A stretch of DNA of 64,000 bases, from assembly GCF_002245655.1 (NCBI RefSeq), contig NZ_NOIH01000003.1:744001-808000 (forward strand), read 5' to 3'. The DNA comes from Thauera propionica (GTDB lineage Bacteria > Pseudomonadota > Gammaproteobacteria > Burkholderiales > Rhodocyclaceae). The position numbers and the translations under genes are program-made. Below are positions 24,217-33,553 of the stretch, one piece after another. Each line of letters begins with the position of its first letter. The first letter of the stretch is position 1. The notes below the pieces were generated by a model. That model was not told the origin of the DNA. It did not search any database and saw nothing but the letters and a program-made list of their open reading frames with translations.

Positions 24217-25217
24217 ATGACCTGCCGGCATGTGTGGCACTTCGCCCTTGTTCTTGCACTTGCAGGTTGTGCAGGCACGACCTCGGCACCTTTGCAGGAT
24301 GGTCATAGGCATGCAACCGACGCATTGCCCTCCATGGACCGGGCCGCCATGGACGCCGAATCGGAAGCGTTTGTCGATACGACCCGGCGCAAGGTGCGCG
24401 AATTAGCACACTGGTTGGGCGAAGAGGTGAACGACTGGTTCGGCGACAAGCCCTTTTCCGACGGTGGCAAGGTCTCGCATGGGCGACTCGGCATGCGCGC
24501 CAGCAGGCGTGAGGACGATGGCGGCAGCACCAGCGTTCGCTTTCGCGCCCGCTTCGACCTGCCGAACCTGAAGGACAAGGCCTACGTGTTCTTTGGCCAG
24601 GAGAACGAACGCGAACTGATCTCCGACCAGCCGGAAGCTTTCACCCGCGAGCAGCTCTCCTGCGTGAGAGTCGCAGGGCTGACCAGACGGGATTCCTTGG
24701 CTTGGGTTTCAATCTGCGTGACTACGTCGATCTCAGGATCGGCGTGCGGGGCGGCATCAAGCCCTATGCCCAGGCGCGCTACCTGCGTTCATGGGCGCTG
24801 TCCGCTTCGAACCGCGCCGAGTTCCGCGAAACCGTGTTCTGGCGTGTCAGTGACGGCTTCGGCTCGACCACCGCGATCAACCTCGAGCACGCCTACTCGC
24901 CGTCGCTGGCACTGAAATGGCAGAACGCGGCGACCATCACCAGGGAAACCGACGGCTTCGCATGGTCAAGCAGCATCGGGATGTTCAAGACCTTCGGCGA
25001 CACCAAGCTGTTGTCGCTCGAGGCGCTGGCCAGCGGCGAAACGGGTGCGGAGACTGACGTAGGCGAATACGGTGTCCGCCTGAAGTGGCTGCAGCCCGTC
25101 TATCGCGACTGGCTGCTGGCGGAGTTCATCGTCGGCCATTTCTGGCCCCGGAGCCACGAGGATCGCGAGCGCGACCGCAGCTGGGCCGTCGGGGCCGGCC
25201 TGGAAATGCGTTTCTGA
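24217..25217 (+). pseudogene. Outer-membrane-type lipoprotein gene with a 2-base frameshift
   Basis: ATG 24217 follows AAGGGAGG and opens a lipoprotein signal with lipobox LALAGC. The first frame reads on to about 24657 (EAFTREQLS); the true continuation is in another frame from there (LRESRRADQTGFLGLGFNL) to the stop at 25217. The switch fits a duplicated TC: CTCTCCTG where CTCCTG would keep the frame. The C-terminal part has alternating beta-strand segments and ends GAGLEMRF with a terminal Phe, as in outer-membrane barrels. The full product would be about 333 residues. The family is not recognised. It may be a pseudogene, a slippage-controlled gene or a sequencing error. Confidence 0.75.
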
Positions 25218-25242
25218 ACGCCGGCCCGACCGGCGTGTTGGA

Positions 25243-25977
25243 TCAGGCGTAGTCGGCCAGGGTCTGCAGGTCGGCCGCTTCCAGCCAGCGCCATTCGCCT
25301 GGCGCCAGCGCGGGATCCAGCGCCAATCCGCCCACCCGACTGCGGTGCAGGGCTTCGACACGGTTGCCCGCCGCGGCGATCATGCGCTTGACCTGGTGGT
25401 ACTTACCTTCGCAGATCGTCAGGCGCAGGGTGGTATCGGACGTCAGTTCGCACGCGGCCGCGGCGATGGGCGCCGGCTCATCGTGCAGCTCGACGCCCGT
25501 GATCAGTTGTGCGACGAAGTCCTCGCCCACCGCGTGCTTCAGCGTCACCTCATACACCTTCGGCGTGCGCTTCTTGCCCGAGCTCCACTGGTGGATGAAC
25601 TGGCCGTCGTCCGACAGCAGCAGCAGTCCGGTCGTGTCCTGGTCGAGCCTGCCGACGCACTGCACGTCGCGCAGCAGCATCTGCTGCGGCAGCAGCGTGA
25701 AGACCGAGGGATGGAAGGTCGGCTTGTGCGAGCACTCGTAGCCTGTGGGCTTGTGCAGCATCAGGTAGGCCTTGGCGCGATAACGCCAGGTCTCGTCGCC
25801 GACGCTGAATTCGAGGCCGGCCGAACCATCGCTGCTGCCGGGGTCGAAATCCGCATAGGGGTCTTCGCAGGAAACGCCGGCAACGCTGACGTGGCCGGCA
25901 CGGATCAGGGCGCGGCATTCCTTGCGGCTGCCGAAGCCCTGGGCATGGAGAAGTCGTTCGAGTTGCATGGCGCGCAT
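25243..25977 (-). CDS. rsuA: 16S rRNA pseudouridine-516 synthase
   Basis: Converts U516 of 16S rRNA to pseudouridine. The 244-residue product has an S4 RNA-binding domain at the N-terminus (LERLLHAQGFGSRKECRALI) and the RsuA/RluB-type catalytic motif GRLDQDTTGLLLL with Asp112. The C-terminal YHQVKRMIAAAGNRVEALHR block is diagnostic of RsuA. Two ATGs, 25977 and 25968, are possible; I use 25977 because GGGAT precedes it at a good distance. It converges on the frameshifted lipoprotein gene. Confidence 0.92.
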   Translation of the reverse strand: MRAMQLERLLHAQGFGSRKECRALIRAGHVSVAGVSCEDPYADFDPGSSDGSAGLEFSVGDETWRYRAKAYLMLHKPTGYECSHKPTFHPSVFTLLPQQMLLRDVQCVGRLDQDTTGLLLLSDDGQFIHQWSSGKKRTPKVYEVTLKHAVGEDFVAQLITGVELHDEPAPIAAAACELTSDTTLRLTICEGKYHQVKRMIAAAGNRVEALHRSRVGGLALDPALAPGEWRWLEAADLQTLADYA

Positions 25978-26029
25978 GGTATCCCGGCCCGGCCGGTCGA
26001 CGGGGTAAACTGTCGCGCCTGCCCAGGAG

Positions 26030-26509
26030 ATGCCCTTGAAATTCGAACACCTGATCGAGGTCAACGATCTCGCCAACCCGCTGCAGGAACCGCTCACGCG
26101 GGAAGAACTGTGGTTCGGGCTGCTGTGCCGGGCCGAGGATGCCCGCGCCTTCCTGCCGGGCCTCGAGGCCTGCCGCATCGTCGAGCGCGGCGAGGGCAGC
26201 CTCGTGCGCGACCTCGACTTCGGCAGCGTTGTCGTGCGCGACCGCGTCACCTTCAGCCCGCTCGACTGGATCCGCTTCGAATCCGAGGCAAACGCGCAGC
26301 ATGCAGGGGGCAGCCTGACGATCCGCATCGAGGAGCCGCAGGCCGGCGCGCTGTTCCTGCGTTTCTGCTACCAGACCACGCTGCCGGAGGCCAGCGGAAG
26401 CGAAGACGCGCGCTATGCCGATTTCGTGCGTTCCGCCTACCACCAGTCCGACGTCGACACCGTTCGCGTCATCCGCATGATCGCCGCATCCGGCGGTCTG
26501 CAGCAGTAA
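26030..26509 (+). CDS. SRPBCC-fold protein (DUF1857, AtaL-like)
   Basis: A 159-residue cytosolic protein with the START/SRPBCC helix-grip pattern. It opens KFEHLIEVND, continues with REELWFGLLCRAEDARAF and FLPGLEACRIVERGEGSLVRDLD, and ends in a long helix. This matches the AtaL-like DUF1857 family, which is thought to bind hydrophobic ligands; no reaction is assigned. It is divergent from rsuA (52-base gap) and 70 bases upstream of rdgC on the same strand. Confidence 0.75.
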   Translation: MPLKFEHLIEVNDLANPLQEPLTREELWFGLLCRAEDARAFLPGLEACRIVERGEGSLVRDLDFGSVVVRDRVTFSPLDWIRFESEANAQHAGGSLTIRIEEPQAGALFLRFCYQTTLPEASGSEDARYADFVRSAYHQSDVDTVRVIRMIAASGGLQQ

Positions 26510-26579
26510 TCCCCTCCATTGACCGCGCCCGTTGCCGATGCAGCGGGCGTGCGTTCGTTTACGACAAGGAAGACACCCC

Positions 26580-27557
26580 ATGTGGTTCAAGAACCTGCAG
26601 ATCTATCGCCTGCCCGCCAAGTGGGACATGAGCGCCGAGCGCCTCGAGGAACAACTGGCGAAGAAGCCCTTCCATCCCTGCGGCAGCCAGGACATGGAGA
26701 GCCGCGGCTGGCTGTCGCCGCTGAACAATGACGTACTGGTGCATGCGGTCGGTGACCAGTGGCTGGTGTCGCTCGGCTTCGAGCACCGCCTGCTGCCTTC
26801 GGCCGTGGTCAAGCAGGAAGCCGACGAGCGTGCCGAGGAACTCGCCGAGCAGCAGGGCTACAAGCTCGGCCGCAAGCAGATGAAGGAACTGCGCGAACAG
26901 ATCACGCAGGAACTGCTGCCGCGCGCCTTTACCCGCCGCCGTCGCATGTTCGCCTGGATCGACCCGGTCAATGGCTGGCTCGTCGTCGATGCGGCCAGCC
27001 AGAGCAAGGCCGAGGACATGCTCGAACAGTTGCGTCACACCCTCGACAGCTTCCCCTTGACGCTGCTGCGCACCGAGCTGTCGCCGATGTCGGCGATGGC
27101 CGACTGGCTGGCCGGCGGCGAGGCCCCGACGGGCTTCACCATCGACCAGGACTGCGAGCTGCGTTCGGTCAGCGAGGACAAGGCGGCCGTGCGCTACGTG
27201 CGTCACCCGCTTGAAGGCGACGAGGTGAAGGGCCATCTGGAAGCCGGCAAGTTGCCAACCCGTCTGGCACTGACCTTTGACGACCGCGTCAGCTTCGTGT
27301 TGACCGAGAAGCTCGAGATCAAGCGCCTCGACTTCCTCGACGTGGTCCGCGACCAGATCGACGGCGAGAAGGAAGATGCGGAGGCGCTGTTCAATGCCGA
27401 ATTCGCGCTGATGACTGGCGAACTGGCGCATCTGCTGCCCGCCGTGGTGCAGGCCCTGGGCGGCGAGATCGCCGTTGCAGCGGGTGATCAGAAGCCTCTG
27501 GAAGCGGCATCCTCGCAGCCTGAAGCGAAAGCCCTGGCTGACGATCCGCCGTTCTGA
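26580..27557 (+). CDS. rdgC: Recombination-associated protein RdgC
   Basis: Forms a ring around duplex DNA and limits RecA activity. ATG 26580 is chosen because AAGGAAG precedes it and the family's start MWFKNLQIYRLP follows. The product is 325 residues (E. coli 303), with conserved SRGWLSPL, LLPSAVVKQE and RRMFAWIDP segments, and a C-terminal Ala/Glu-rich tail ending DDPPF. A strong terminator follows, then an AT-rich gap with DnaA-box words. Confidence 0.95.
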   Translation: MWFKNLQIYRLPAKWDMSAERLEEQLAKKPFHPCGSQDMESRGWLSPLNNDVLVHAVGDQWLVSLGFEHRLLPSAVVKQEADERAEELAEQQGYKLGRKQMKELREQITQELLPRAFTRRRRMFAWIDPVNGWLVVDAASQSKAEDMLEQLRHTLDSFPLTLLRTELSPMSAMADWLAGGEAPTGFTIDQDCELRSVSEDKAAVRYVRHPLEGDEVKGHLEAGKLPTRLALTFDDRVSFVLTEKLEIKRLDFLDVVRDQIDGEKEDAEALFNAEFALMTGELAHLLPAVVQALGGEIAVAAGDQKPLEAASSQPEAKALADDPPF

Positions 27558-27580
27558 TGTCTGCCTGAGAGTCACTGTCG

Positions 27581-27612
27581 AAAGCGCCGGCCCTCGTCCG
27601 GCGCTTTTTTCT
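27581..27612 (+). terminator. Rho-independent terminator after rdgC
   Basis: AAAGCGCCGG, a short loop, CCGGCGCTTTTTT: a 10-bp stem followed by a T run, 24 bases after the rdgC stop. Confidence 0.93.
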
Positions 27613-27894
27613 TCTGGGTGTACACATGTTTTATATATTTAAAGAACAGTAAACATGGTGTACCCCGTGTTTCTGTGGATAAGTCTGTTTTACGCTTTGA
27701 AGACAAACATTTGCATTCAGGATAAGCGAGTGCATATCGCCCCCTGAAGGCCGGGATCGTTTGTTGATCAAAAATCCGCTCCTGCCCGGAAGTCAGCTTA
27801 TCCACAATTTCATCCCTGTCGCGGCCACAGCTTTCCCACCGCGCTCTGCGACACGTCAAATAACTTTGTCGTCGAGCTGCGCTAAAGTCGCGCC
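27613..27894. other. AT-rich gap with inverted DnaA-box words and an imperfect palindrome
   Basis: No gene is visible. Two perfect DnaA-box words lie in opposite orientations, at 27674-27682 (minus) and 27798-27806 (plus). Upstream is an imperfect inverted repeat with arms GGTGTACACATG near 27618-27629 and CATGGTGTACC near 27655-27665, around a very AT-rich centre (TTTTATATATTTAAAG). The nfeD promoter must lie in the right half. Confidence 0.5.
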
Positions 27895-28350
27895 ATGGAC
27901 AACATGCTGATCATCGAATGGTGGCACTGGGAGCTCGCCGGTCTGGGGCTGGTGATGCTCGAACTGGCGGTGCCGGCCTTCTTCGTCATCTGGTTCGGCT
28001 TTGGCGCGCTGCTGGTCGGGCTTGCGCTGCTGGTCGCGCCGGAATTGTCGCTGACCGCGCAGATTTCGGCCTGGGTCGTCGCCTCGGTGGCGATGGCGGT
28101 GCTGTGGTTCCGCGTGTTCAAAAGGTCGCAGCACAAGACCCTCATCGGCACCGCGGCTGGCGAGGTGATCGGCGAGGTGGGCCTGCTGGTCAGTGCGGTC
28201 GCCCCGTTCCAGCGCGGCAAGGTACGTTTCCAGCGTCCGGTGCTGGGCGCCGAGGAATGGGCTTGCATGGCGGAAAATCCGATTGCAGCCGGCGAGCGCG
28301 TGCGCGTCGTCAGCGTCGAAGGCAGCTTCGTCAAGGTGGCGAAGGCCTGA
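27895..28350 (+). CDS. NfeD family membrane protein (short form)
   Basis: A 151-residue inner-membrane protein with two hydrophobic segments near the N-terminus (about 13-50 and 56-75) and a C-terminal OB-fold (RGKVRFQRPVLGAEEWACMA, then a closing VVSVEGSFVKV), the layout of short NfeD. NfeD proteins work with SPFH/stomatin-like partners, and one is encoded 25 bases downstream. The pair is thought to organise membrane microdomains and membrane-protein quality control. Confidence 0.9.
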   Translation: MDNMLIIEWWHWELAGLGLVMLELAVPAFFVIWFGFGALLVGLALLVAPELSLTAQISAWVVASVAMAVLWFRVFKRSQHKTLIGTAAGEVIGEVGLLVSAVAPFQRGKVRFQRPVLGAEEWACMAENPIAAGERVRVVSVEGSFVKVAKA

Positions 28351-28375
28351 TCAATTCAAACGAAAGGAAGAACTC

Positions 28376-29239
28376 ATGACCGAAGGCCTCGCCATTGCGC
28401 TCGCCATTCTGGTGTTTGTCGTCATCACCATCGCCAAGGGCGTGCGCCTCGTGGCGCAAGGCGAGGAATGGGTGGTGGAGCGCCTGGGCAAGTACCACGC
28501 CACCTTGCGTCCCGGCCTCAACATCCTGATTCCCTATCTCGACAACGTCGCCTACAAGCTGGTGACCAAGGACATCATCCTCGACGTGCAGGAACAGGAA
28601 GTCATCACCCGCGATAATGCGGTGATCCTGACCAATGCCATCGCCTTCGTGAAGGTCACCGACCCCGTCAAGGCGGTGTATGGCGTGACCGATTTCTCCG
28701 AGGCGATCCGCAACCTGATCATGACGACATTGCGCTCGATCGTCGGCGAAATGGAACTGGACGAGGCGCTTTCGTCGCGTGACAAGATCAAGGCGCGGTT
28801 GCGCGAGAGCATTGCCGACGAGGCGGTGGATTGGGGCCTGACGGTGAAGTCGGTCGAGATCCAGGACATCAAGCCATCGCAATCGATGCAGAAGGCGATG
28901 GAACTGCAGGCCGCGGCCGAGCGCGAGCGCAAGGCTGCGGTGACCAAGGCCGAAGGCGCCAAGCAGGCGGCCATCCTCGAAGCCGAGGCCCGGCTGGAGT
29001 CCGCCAAGCGCGACGCCAATGCCCAGGTGATGCTGGCCGAGGCCTCGGCCGAATCCATCCGCCGCGTGACGGCCAGCATCGGCGACCAGACCACGCCGAT
29101 GCTCTACCTGCTGGGCGAGAAGTACATCGCCTCGCTCGAGAAGCTGGGCGAGTCCGGCAGTTCGAAGGTGGTGGTGATGCCGGCCGACCTGCAGGAGACC
29201 CTGCGCGGCCTCGTTGGCCGCCTGGGCGCACGCGGCTGA
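28376..29239 (+). CDS. SPFH/stomatin-like membrane protein (QmcA type)
   Basis: A 287-residue protein anchored by one N-terminal membrane helix (residues 5-25), followed by the SPFH domain (VAQGEEWVVERLGKYHATL, RDNAVILTNAIAFVKVTDP) and a long Ala/Glu-rich coiled coil. ATG 28376 has an AAAGGAAG ribosome site. With nfeD upstream this forms the standard two-gene stomatin-NfeD operon. It likely forms a ring-shaped membrane scaffold that regulates proteases such as FtsH; that role comes from the family. Confidence 0.93.
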   Translation: MTEGLAIALAILVFVVITIAKGVRLVAQGEEWVVERLGKYHATLRPGLNILIPYLDNVAYKLVTKDIILDVQEQEVITRDNAVILTNAIAFVKVTDPVKAVYGVTDFSEAIRNLIMTTLRSIVGEMELDEALSSRDKIKARLRESIADEAVDWGLTVKSVEIQDIKPSQSMQKAMELQAAAERERKAAVTKAEGAKQAAILEAEARLESAKRDANAQVMLAEASAESIRRVTASIGDQTTPMLYLLGEKYIASLEKLGESGSSKVVVMPADLQETLRGLVGRLGARG

Positions 29240-29325
29240 GCGTGGTGGCAGCGGCACATGCAGTGGATGAACAATCGCGGGACCTTCCGCATCAACCGAC
29301 CGAAAGTACGCAAATGAGGACGAAC

Positions 29326-29709
29326 ATGAAGCTCAAGCTCGGGAACACGGGACGCGCCCTGGTGGCGGCGCTGGCACTGTCTGCAACGGCTGGTGGCGCG
29401 CTGGCGCAGAACTTCATCACCAGCAAGGCCGAAGTCGAACAGATGCTGAGCGGCGCGACCTTCATCGGCGTGTATCTGCGCACCGAGTCCGCCTACACGC
29501 TCAGGTTCGGTACCGATGGCACGCTGACCGACACCACCGGGGCCAAGGCGCGCTGGTGGGTGGACGACCAGGCGCGCTACTGCCGTGAATGGCTGGACGG
29601 CAAGCTCAAGGGTAATACCGGCTGCATGAACGTCGAGTTCGAGGACGGCCAGGTGGCCCTGTATTCGGAAGGCAAGAAGGTCGTCGAGGGCGTGCTGACC
29701 GGCAAGTAG
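29326..29709 (+). CDS. Small exported protein of unknown function upstream of hemG
   Basis: A 127-residue precursor with a signal peptide (MKLKLGNTGRALVAALALSA, cleavage near GALAQN). ATG 29326 has GAGG six bases upstream; an alternative ATG at 29314 lacks that spacing. The mature domain has two Cys (YCREW and TGCMNVEF) that could form a disulfide and a Trp-rich middle (ARWWVDDQ). The pattern resembles small periplasmic ligand-binding or inhibitor folds, but no family is recognised. Only 2 bases separate its stop from hemG, so they are co-transcribed. Confidence 0.7.
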   Translation: MKLKLGNTGRALVAALALSATAGGALAQNFITSKAEVEQMLSGATFIGVYLRTESAYTLRFGTDGTLTDTTGAKARWWVDDQARYCREWLDGKLKGNTGCMNVEFEDGQVALYSEGKKVVEGVLTGK

Positions 29710-29711
29710 GC

Positions 29712-30233
29712 ATGCGGCTGCTGATCGCGTACTCGACCATCGACGGCCATACTCGGGAGATCTGCGAACGGATCGCGTCGATCGCCGCGGCCGAAGGGCA
29801 TGCGGTCGATCTTTGCGATGTCGGGCAGGTCTCCGCGCAGATGCTCGACGCCTGCGATCGTGTCGTGATCGGCGCCAGCATCCGTTATGGTCACCACCGT
29901 CCGGCGGTGAAGGACTTCATCGACCGCCACCAGGCCGCGCTGGCGGCGCGCCCCAACGCCTTCTTCTCGGTCAATGCCGTGGGCCGCAAGCCGCACAAGC
30001 GCCAGGCCGACACCAACCCCTACGTGCGCAAGTTCCTGCGCCAGATCCGCTGGCAGCCGCAGCAAGTCGAGGTGTTCGGCGGCAAGATCGACTATCCGCG
30101 CTACGGCGCGTTCGACCGCAACATGATCCGCCTGATCATGTGGATCACCGGCGGGCCGACCGACCCGCGTTCGGTCACCGACTTCACCGACTGGACGCAG
30201 GTCGAGGCTTTCGCGCGGCGCCTCATCGCCTGA
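29712..30233 (+). CDS. hemG: Menaquinone-dependent protoporphyrinogen IX dehydrogenase
   Basis: Oxidises protoporphyrinogen IX to protoporphyrin IX, the penultimate haem step, passing electrons to quinone. The 173-residue flavodoxin-like product opens LLIAYSTIDGHTREICERI, an FMN-binding P-loop, and has GASIRYGHH near residue 56. The long insert KPHKRQADTNPYVRKFLRQ separates HemG from ordinary flavodoxins. The C-terminal NMIRLIMWITGGPTDP fits membrane contact. Confidence 0.92.
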   Translation: MRLLIAYSTIDGHTREICERIASIAAAEGHAVDLCDVGQVSAQMLDACDRVVIGASIRYGHHRPAVKDFIDRHQAALAARPNAFFSVNAVGRKPHKRQADTNPYVRKFLRQIRWQPQQVEVFGGKIDYPRYGAFDRNMIRLIMWITGGPTDPRSVTDFTDWTQVEAFARRLIA

Positions 30234-30252
30234 GGCGCCGCCGTCGCGAGGA

Positions 30253-31860
30253 TCAGCCCAGCACTTCGCCGTGCTCGCGCGTGGCGTGGAAGGTCACTTT
30301 GGGCCACTTCTCGGCCGTCACTTCCAGGTTGTAGCGGCTGGTGGCCAGATACACCGGGTTGCCGTCGATGTCCTTGCCCAGGCGCAGCGCCTGTTCGCGC
30401 TCGAAGTTGCGGCGGGTAACGTCGTCCGGGAAGGTCAGCCAGCGCGCGGTGTGGATGTCGGCGGGCTCGAAGATCGCATCGACCTTGTACTCGTCCTTCA
30501 GGCGCTGGGCGACGATCTCGAACTGCAGCACACCGACTGCGCCCAGCAGCATCTGACCGCCTTCGAGCTCGAACACCTGGATAGCGCCTTCCTCGCCCAG
30601 CTCCTGCAGCCCTTTCTGCAACTGCTTGGACTTGAGCGGGTCGCGCAGGCGGGCCGCACGGAACATTTCGGGCGAGAAGTAGGGGATGCCCTTGAAGCCG
30701 AGGTTCTCGCCTTCGGTCAGGGTGTCGCCGATCTGCAGCTGGCCATGGTTGTGGATGCCGACGATGTCGCCGGCGACGCCGTCCTCCATGATCACGCGCT
30801 CGTTGGCCATGAAGGTGAGCACGTTGGCGAGCTTCATGTCACGGCCGGCGCGCACGTGCTTCACCTTCATGCCGGCGCTGTAGCGGCCCGAGCAGATGCG
30901 GAAGAAGGCGATGCGGTCGCGGTGCTTCGGATCCATGTTGGCCTGGATCTTGAACACGAAGCCGGTGAATGCCGGTTCGGCCGGCTGCACCATGCGCTTG
31001 CCGGCATCGCGGGGCTGCGGCGGCGGCGCCCAGTCGATCAGCGACTGCAGGATCTCCTGCACACCGAAGTTGTTGATACCCGAACCGAAGAACACCGGTG
31101 TCTGCTGGCCGGCAAGGAAGGCGTCGAGGTCGAAGGGCGGCGAGGCACCGTCGATGAGCTCGACGTCGTCGCGCAACTGGCCGACTTCCATCGGGAAGCG
31201 CTTGTCGAGTTCCGGATTGTCCAGACCCTTGATGATCTCGCCGTCGCTGCGGCGTTCCTCGCCCGGGGTGAAGGTCAGCACCTGTTGCTGCAGCAGGTGA
31301 TACACGCCGCGGAATGCCTTGCCCATGCCTAGCGGCCAGGTCACCGGCGCGCAGGTGATCTTGAGCACGTCCTCGATCTCGGCGAGCAGCTCGAAAGGCT
31401 CGCGCACCTCGCGGTCGAGCTTGTTGACGAAGGTGATGATGGGCGTGTTGCGCAGGCGGCAGACGTTGAGCAGCTTGATCGTCTGCGCTTCCACGCCCTT
31501 GGCGGCATCGATCACCATCACCGCGGCGTCGACCGCGGTCAGCACGCGGTAGGTGTCCTCGGAGAAGTCCTCGTGGCCCGGGGTGTCGAGCAGGTTGATG
31601 GTGTGGCCCTGATACTCGAACTGCATCACCGAGCTGGTCACCGAGATGCCGCGCTGCTTCTCCACCTCCATCCAGTCCGAGGTGGCGTGGCGGGCGGACT
31701 TGCGCGCCTTCACCGTGCCGGCGAGCTGGATGGCGCCGCCGAACAGCAGCAACTTTTCGGTCAGCGTGGTCTTGCCCGCGTCGGGGTGGGAAATGATGGC
31801 GAAGGTGCGGCGCTTCTCGACATCGCGCAGCAGTTCGGGCGGGAAGGGGGTGGTCGTCAT
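30253..31860 (-). CDS. prfC: Peptide chain release factor 3
   Basis: Translational GTPase that removes RF1/RF2 from the ribosome after peptide release. I use ATG 31860 (535 residues; E. coli 529), right before the conserved start [20 protein letters not shown]. Visible GTPase motifs are [19 protein letters not shown] and NKLDRE. The RF3-specific sequences [20 protein letters not shown] and [17 protein letters not shown] follow. It converges on hemG and is divergent from chrA across a 248-base gap. Confidence 0.97.
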   Translation of the reverse strand: MTTTPFPPELLRDVEKRRTFAIISHPDAGKTTLTEKLLLFGGAIQLAGTVKARKSARHATSDWMEVEKQRGISVTSSVMQFEYQGHTINLLDTPGHEDFSEDTYRVLTAVDAAVMVIDAAKGVEAQTIKLLNVCRLRNTPIITFVNKLDREVREPFELLAEIEDVLKITCAPVTWPLGMGKAFRGVYHLLQQQVLTFTPGEERRSDGEIIKGLDNPELDKRFPMEVGQLRDDVELIDGASPPFDLDAFLAGQQTPVFFGSGINNFGVQEILQSLIDWAPPPQPRDAGKRMVQPAEPAFTGFVFKIQANMDPKHRDRIAFFRICSGRYSAGMKVKHVRAGRDMKLANVLTFMANERVIMEDGVAGDIVGIHNHGQLQIGDTLTEGENLGFKGIPYFSPEMFRAARLRDPLKSKQLQKGLQELGEEGAIQVFELEGGQMLLGAVGVLQFEIVAQRLKDEYKVDAIFEPADIHTARWLTFPDDVTRRNFEREQALRLGKDIDGNPVYLATSRYNLEVTAEKWPKVTFHATREHGEVLG

Positions 31861-32108
31861 CAGGACTCGTCGGCAAAAAGAAAAACCGCCTGCGCAGGGG
31901 TGGGCAAGGCGGGACAAGCGCAATTCTATCAAGGAATTAGCGGACTGCCTTGCGGGGTTCGCAGCCCGGTCGGGGATGTGCGTCGAATGCCTGCCGATGC
32001 GCCACCAGGGGCATTCTTGCGCGGCGACCGTAGCCACTGGGCACGATCGTGCGTCATGGGGAATGCCCGATAATGCAGCTCGATGACGCCGCAGCGAGAC
32101 ATTCACTC

Positions 32109-33314
32109 ATGACCGAATCCTTTCGCGACGACCGCAACGCCTGGTCCGTCTTCCTGGCCTTCCTGCGTCTCGGCCTCACTTCCTTCGGCGGCCCGGTGGC
32201 GCATATCGGCTACTTTCGCGAGGAGTTCGTCGCACGCCGGCGCTGGCTCAGCGAGCGCAGCTACGCGGACCTGGTGGCGCTGTGCCAGTTCCTGCCCGGG
32301 CCGGCGAGCAGCCAGATCGGGCTCGCGCTCGGCCTGTCGCGCGCCGGCTATGCGGGGGCGCTGGCGGCCTGGGCGGGCTTCACCCTGCCTTCGGCCCTCG
32401 CGATGATCCTGTTCGCGTTCGGTGTCGCGGCGCAGGACACCCTGCTGTCGCCGGCCGTGCTGCACGGGCTCAAGGTCGTTGCCGTGGCCGTCGTCGCGCA
32501 GGCGGTGTGGGGCATGGCGCGCACGCTGTGCCCCGATGCGTCCCGTGTCAGCATCATGGCGGCAGCGGGCTGCATCGTGCTGGCGAGTCCGTCGGCTTGG
32601 ACACAGGTGGGCGTGATCGTCCTCGCGGCGCTCGTCGGCCTTGCCTGGTTTCGTCCGGCGGCGAGCGACGGGCACGAGCCGCTGCCGATCCGCGTCGGGC
32701 GCCCGGCGGCAATCGCGTCGCTGGCCCTGTTCTTCGGCCTCCTGTTCGGTTTGCCATTGCTGGCGGACTGGTGGGACTCGAGCGCACTCGCGCGCATGGA
32801 CGTCTTCTATCGCTCGGGTTCGCTGGTGTTCGGTGGCGGCCACGTGATGCTGCCGCTGCTGCAGGCCGAGGTCGTGCCCAATGGCTGGGTAGACAACGAG
32901 ACCTTCCTCGCCGGTTATGGAGCGGCACAGGCCGTACCCGGTCCGCTGTTCACCTTCGCTGCCTTTCTTGGCGCGTCGATGACGGGTGTGCCGACCGGCT
33001 GGATCGGCGGCCTGCTGTGTCTGGCGGCCATCTTCGTGCCGGCCTTCCTGCTCGTGGTCGGCGTGCTGCCGTTCTGGGAAGGCCTGCGTCGCCGTGCGCG
33101 CATGCAGGCCGCGCTGATGGGGATCAACGCCGCGGTGGTCGGTCTGCTGCTCGCAGCGCTCTACCAGCCGGTATGGACGAGCGCGATCCTGGGTCCGGCA
33201 GACTTCGCGCTGGCGCTGCTTGCGCTGGTGGCGCTGATGTTCTGGAAGTTGCCGCCGTGGCTGGTCGTCGTTGCCACTGCGCTGCTCAGCGGGGTGCTGG
33301 GCGCGGTGAGCTGA
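32109..33314 (+). CDS. chrA: Chromate transporter ChrA (two-domain, CHR family)
   Basis: Inner-membrane transporter expected to export chromate. The 401-residue product has two homologous halves, each opening with the CHR motif: FLRLGLTSFGGPVAHIGYFR in the first and RSGSLVFGGGHVMLPLLQAE in the second. The QFLPGPASSQIGLALGLSRA and YGAAQAVPGPLFTFAAFLGA blocks are also diagnostic. About 10-12 membrane segments are visible. ATG 32109 is preferred to upstream in-frame starts that add unrelated residues. The mercury transposon begins 13 bases after the stop. Confidence 0.92.
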   Translation: MTESFRDDRNAWSVFLAFLRLGLTSFGGPVAHIGYFREEFVARRRWLSERSYADLVALCQFLPGPASSQIGLALGLSRAGYAGALAAWAGFTLPSALAMILFAFGVAAQDTLLSPAVLHGLKVVAVAVVAQAVWGMARTLCPDASRVSIMAAAGCIVLASPSAWTQVGVIVLAALVGLAWFRPAASDGHEPLPIRVGRPAAIASLALFFGLLFGLPLLADWWDSSALARMDVFYRSGSLVFGGGHVMLPLLQAEVVPNGWVDNETFLAGYGAAQAVPGPLFTFAAFLGASMTGVPTGWIGGLLCLAAIFVPAFLLVVGVLPFWEGLRRRARMQAALMGINAAVVGLLLAALYQPVWTSAILGPADFALALLALVALMFWKLPPWLVVVATALLSGVLGAVS

Positions 33315-33319
33315 GGCGG

Positions 33320-33327
33320 AATAGAAA
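33320..33327. repeat. Left copy of 8-bp target-site duplication (AATAGAAA)
   Basis: AATAGAAA here is identical to 37949-37956 and abuts the left terminal inverted repeat. An 8-bp duplication is the usual ISL3-family size. Confidence 0.92.
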
Positions 33328-33350
33328 GGGTATCCGGATTTTAGTGTGGG
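33328..33350 (+). repeat. Left terminal inverted repeat (IRL) of the mer transposon
   Basis: Begins GGGTATCCGGA and ends GTGTGGG; matches the reverse complement of 37926-37948 at 20 of 23 positions. Confidence 0.93.
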
Positions 33351-33429
33351 AAGACCGCACTAGCCCTTCTTGTCTGACAGCTCTCGTTCGGTAGGTTTCT
33401 GGTATCGCAAGGCTTACGCGCTTTTAGCC

Positions 33430-33440
33430 TTCAGTGTGGG
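33430..33440 (+). repeat. Left subterminal copy of the end motif
   Basis: TTCAGTGTGGG repeats the inner part of the terminal repeat 90 bases further in. It is probably a second transposase-binding site. Confidence 0.6.
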
Positions 33441-33553
33441 CTTTGTCTGGCGCATGTCGGTGCAAGGAAACAATCAGTGGCAGGTCACCTTGCCCCCGGC
33501 TCGAACTGGGGTTTGAGGCGCAGTGGAACGGAAAACCGGGTTAAGCCACGCGC

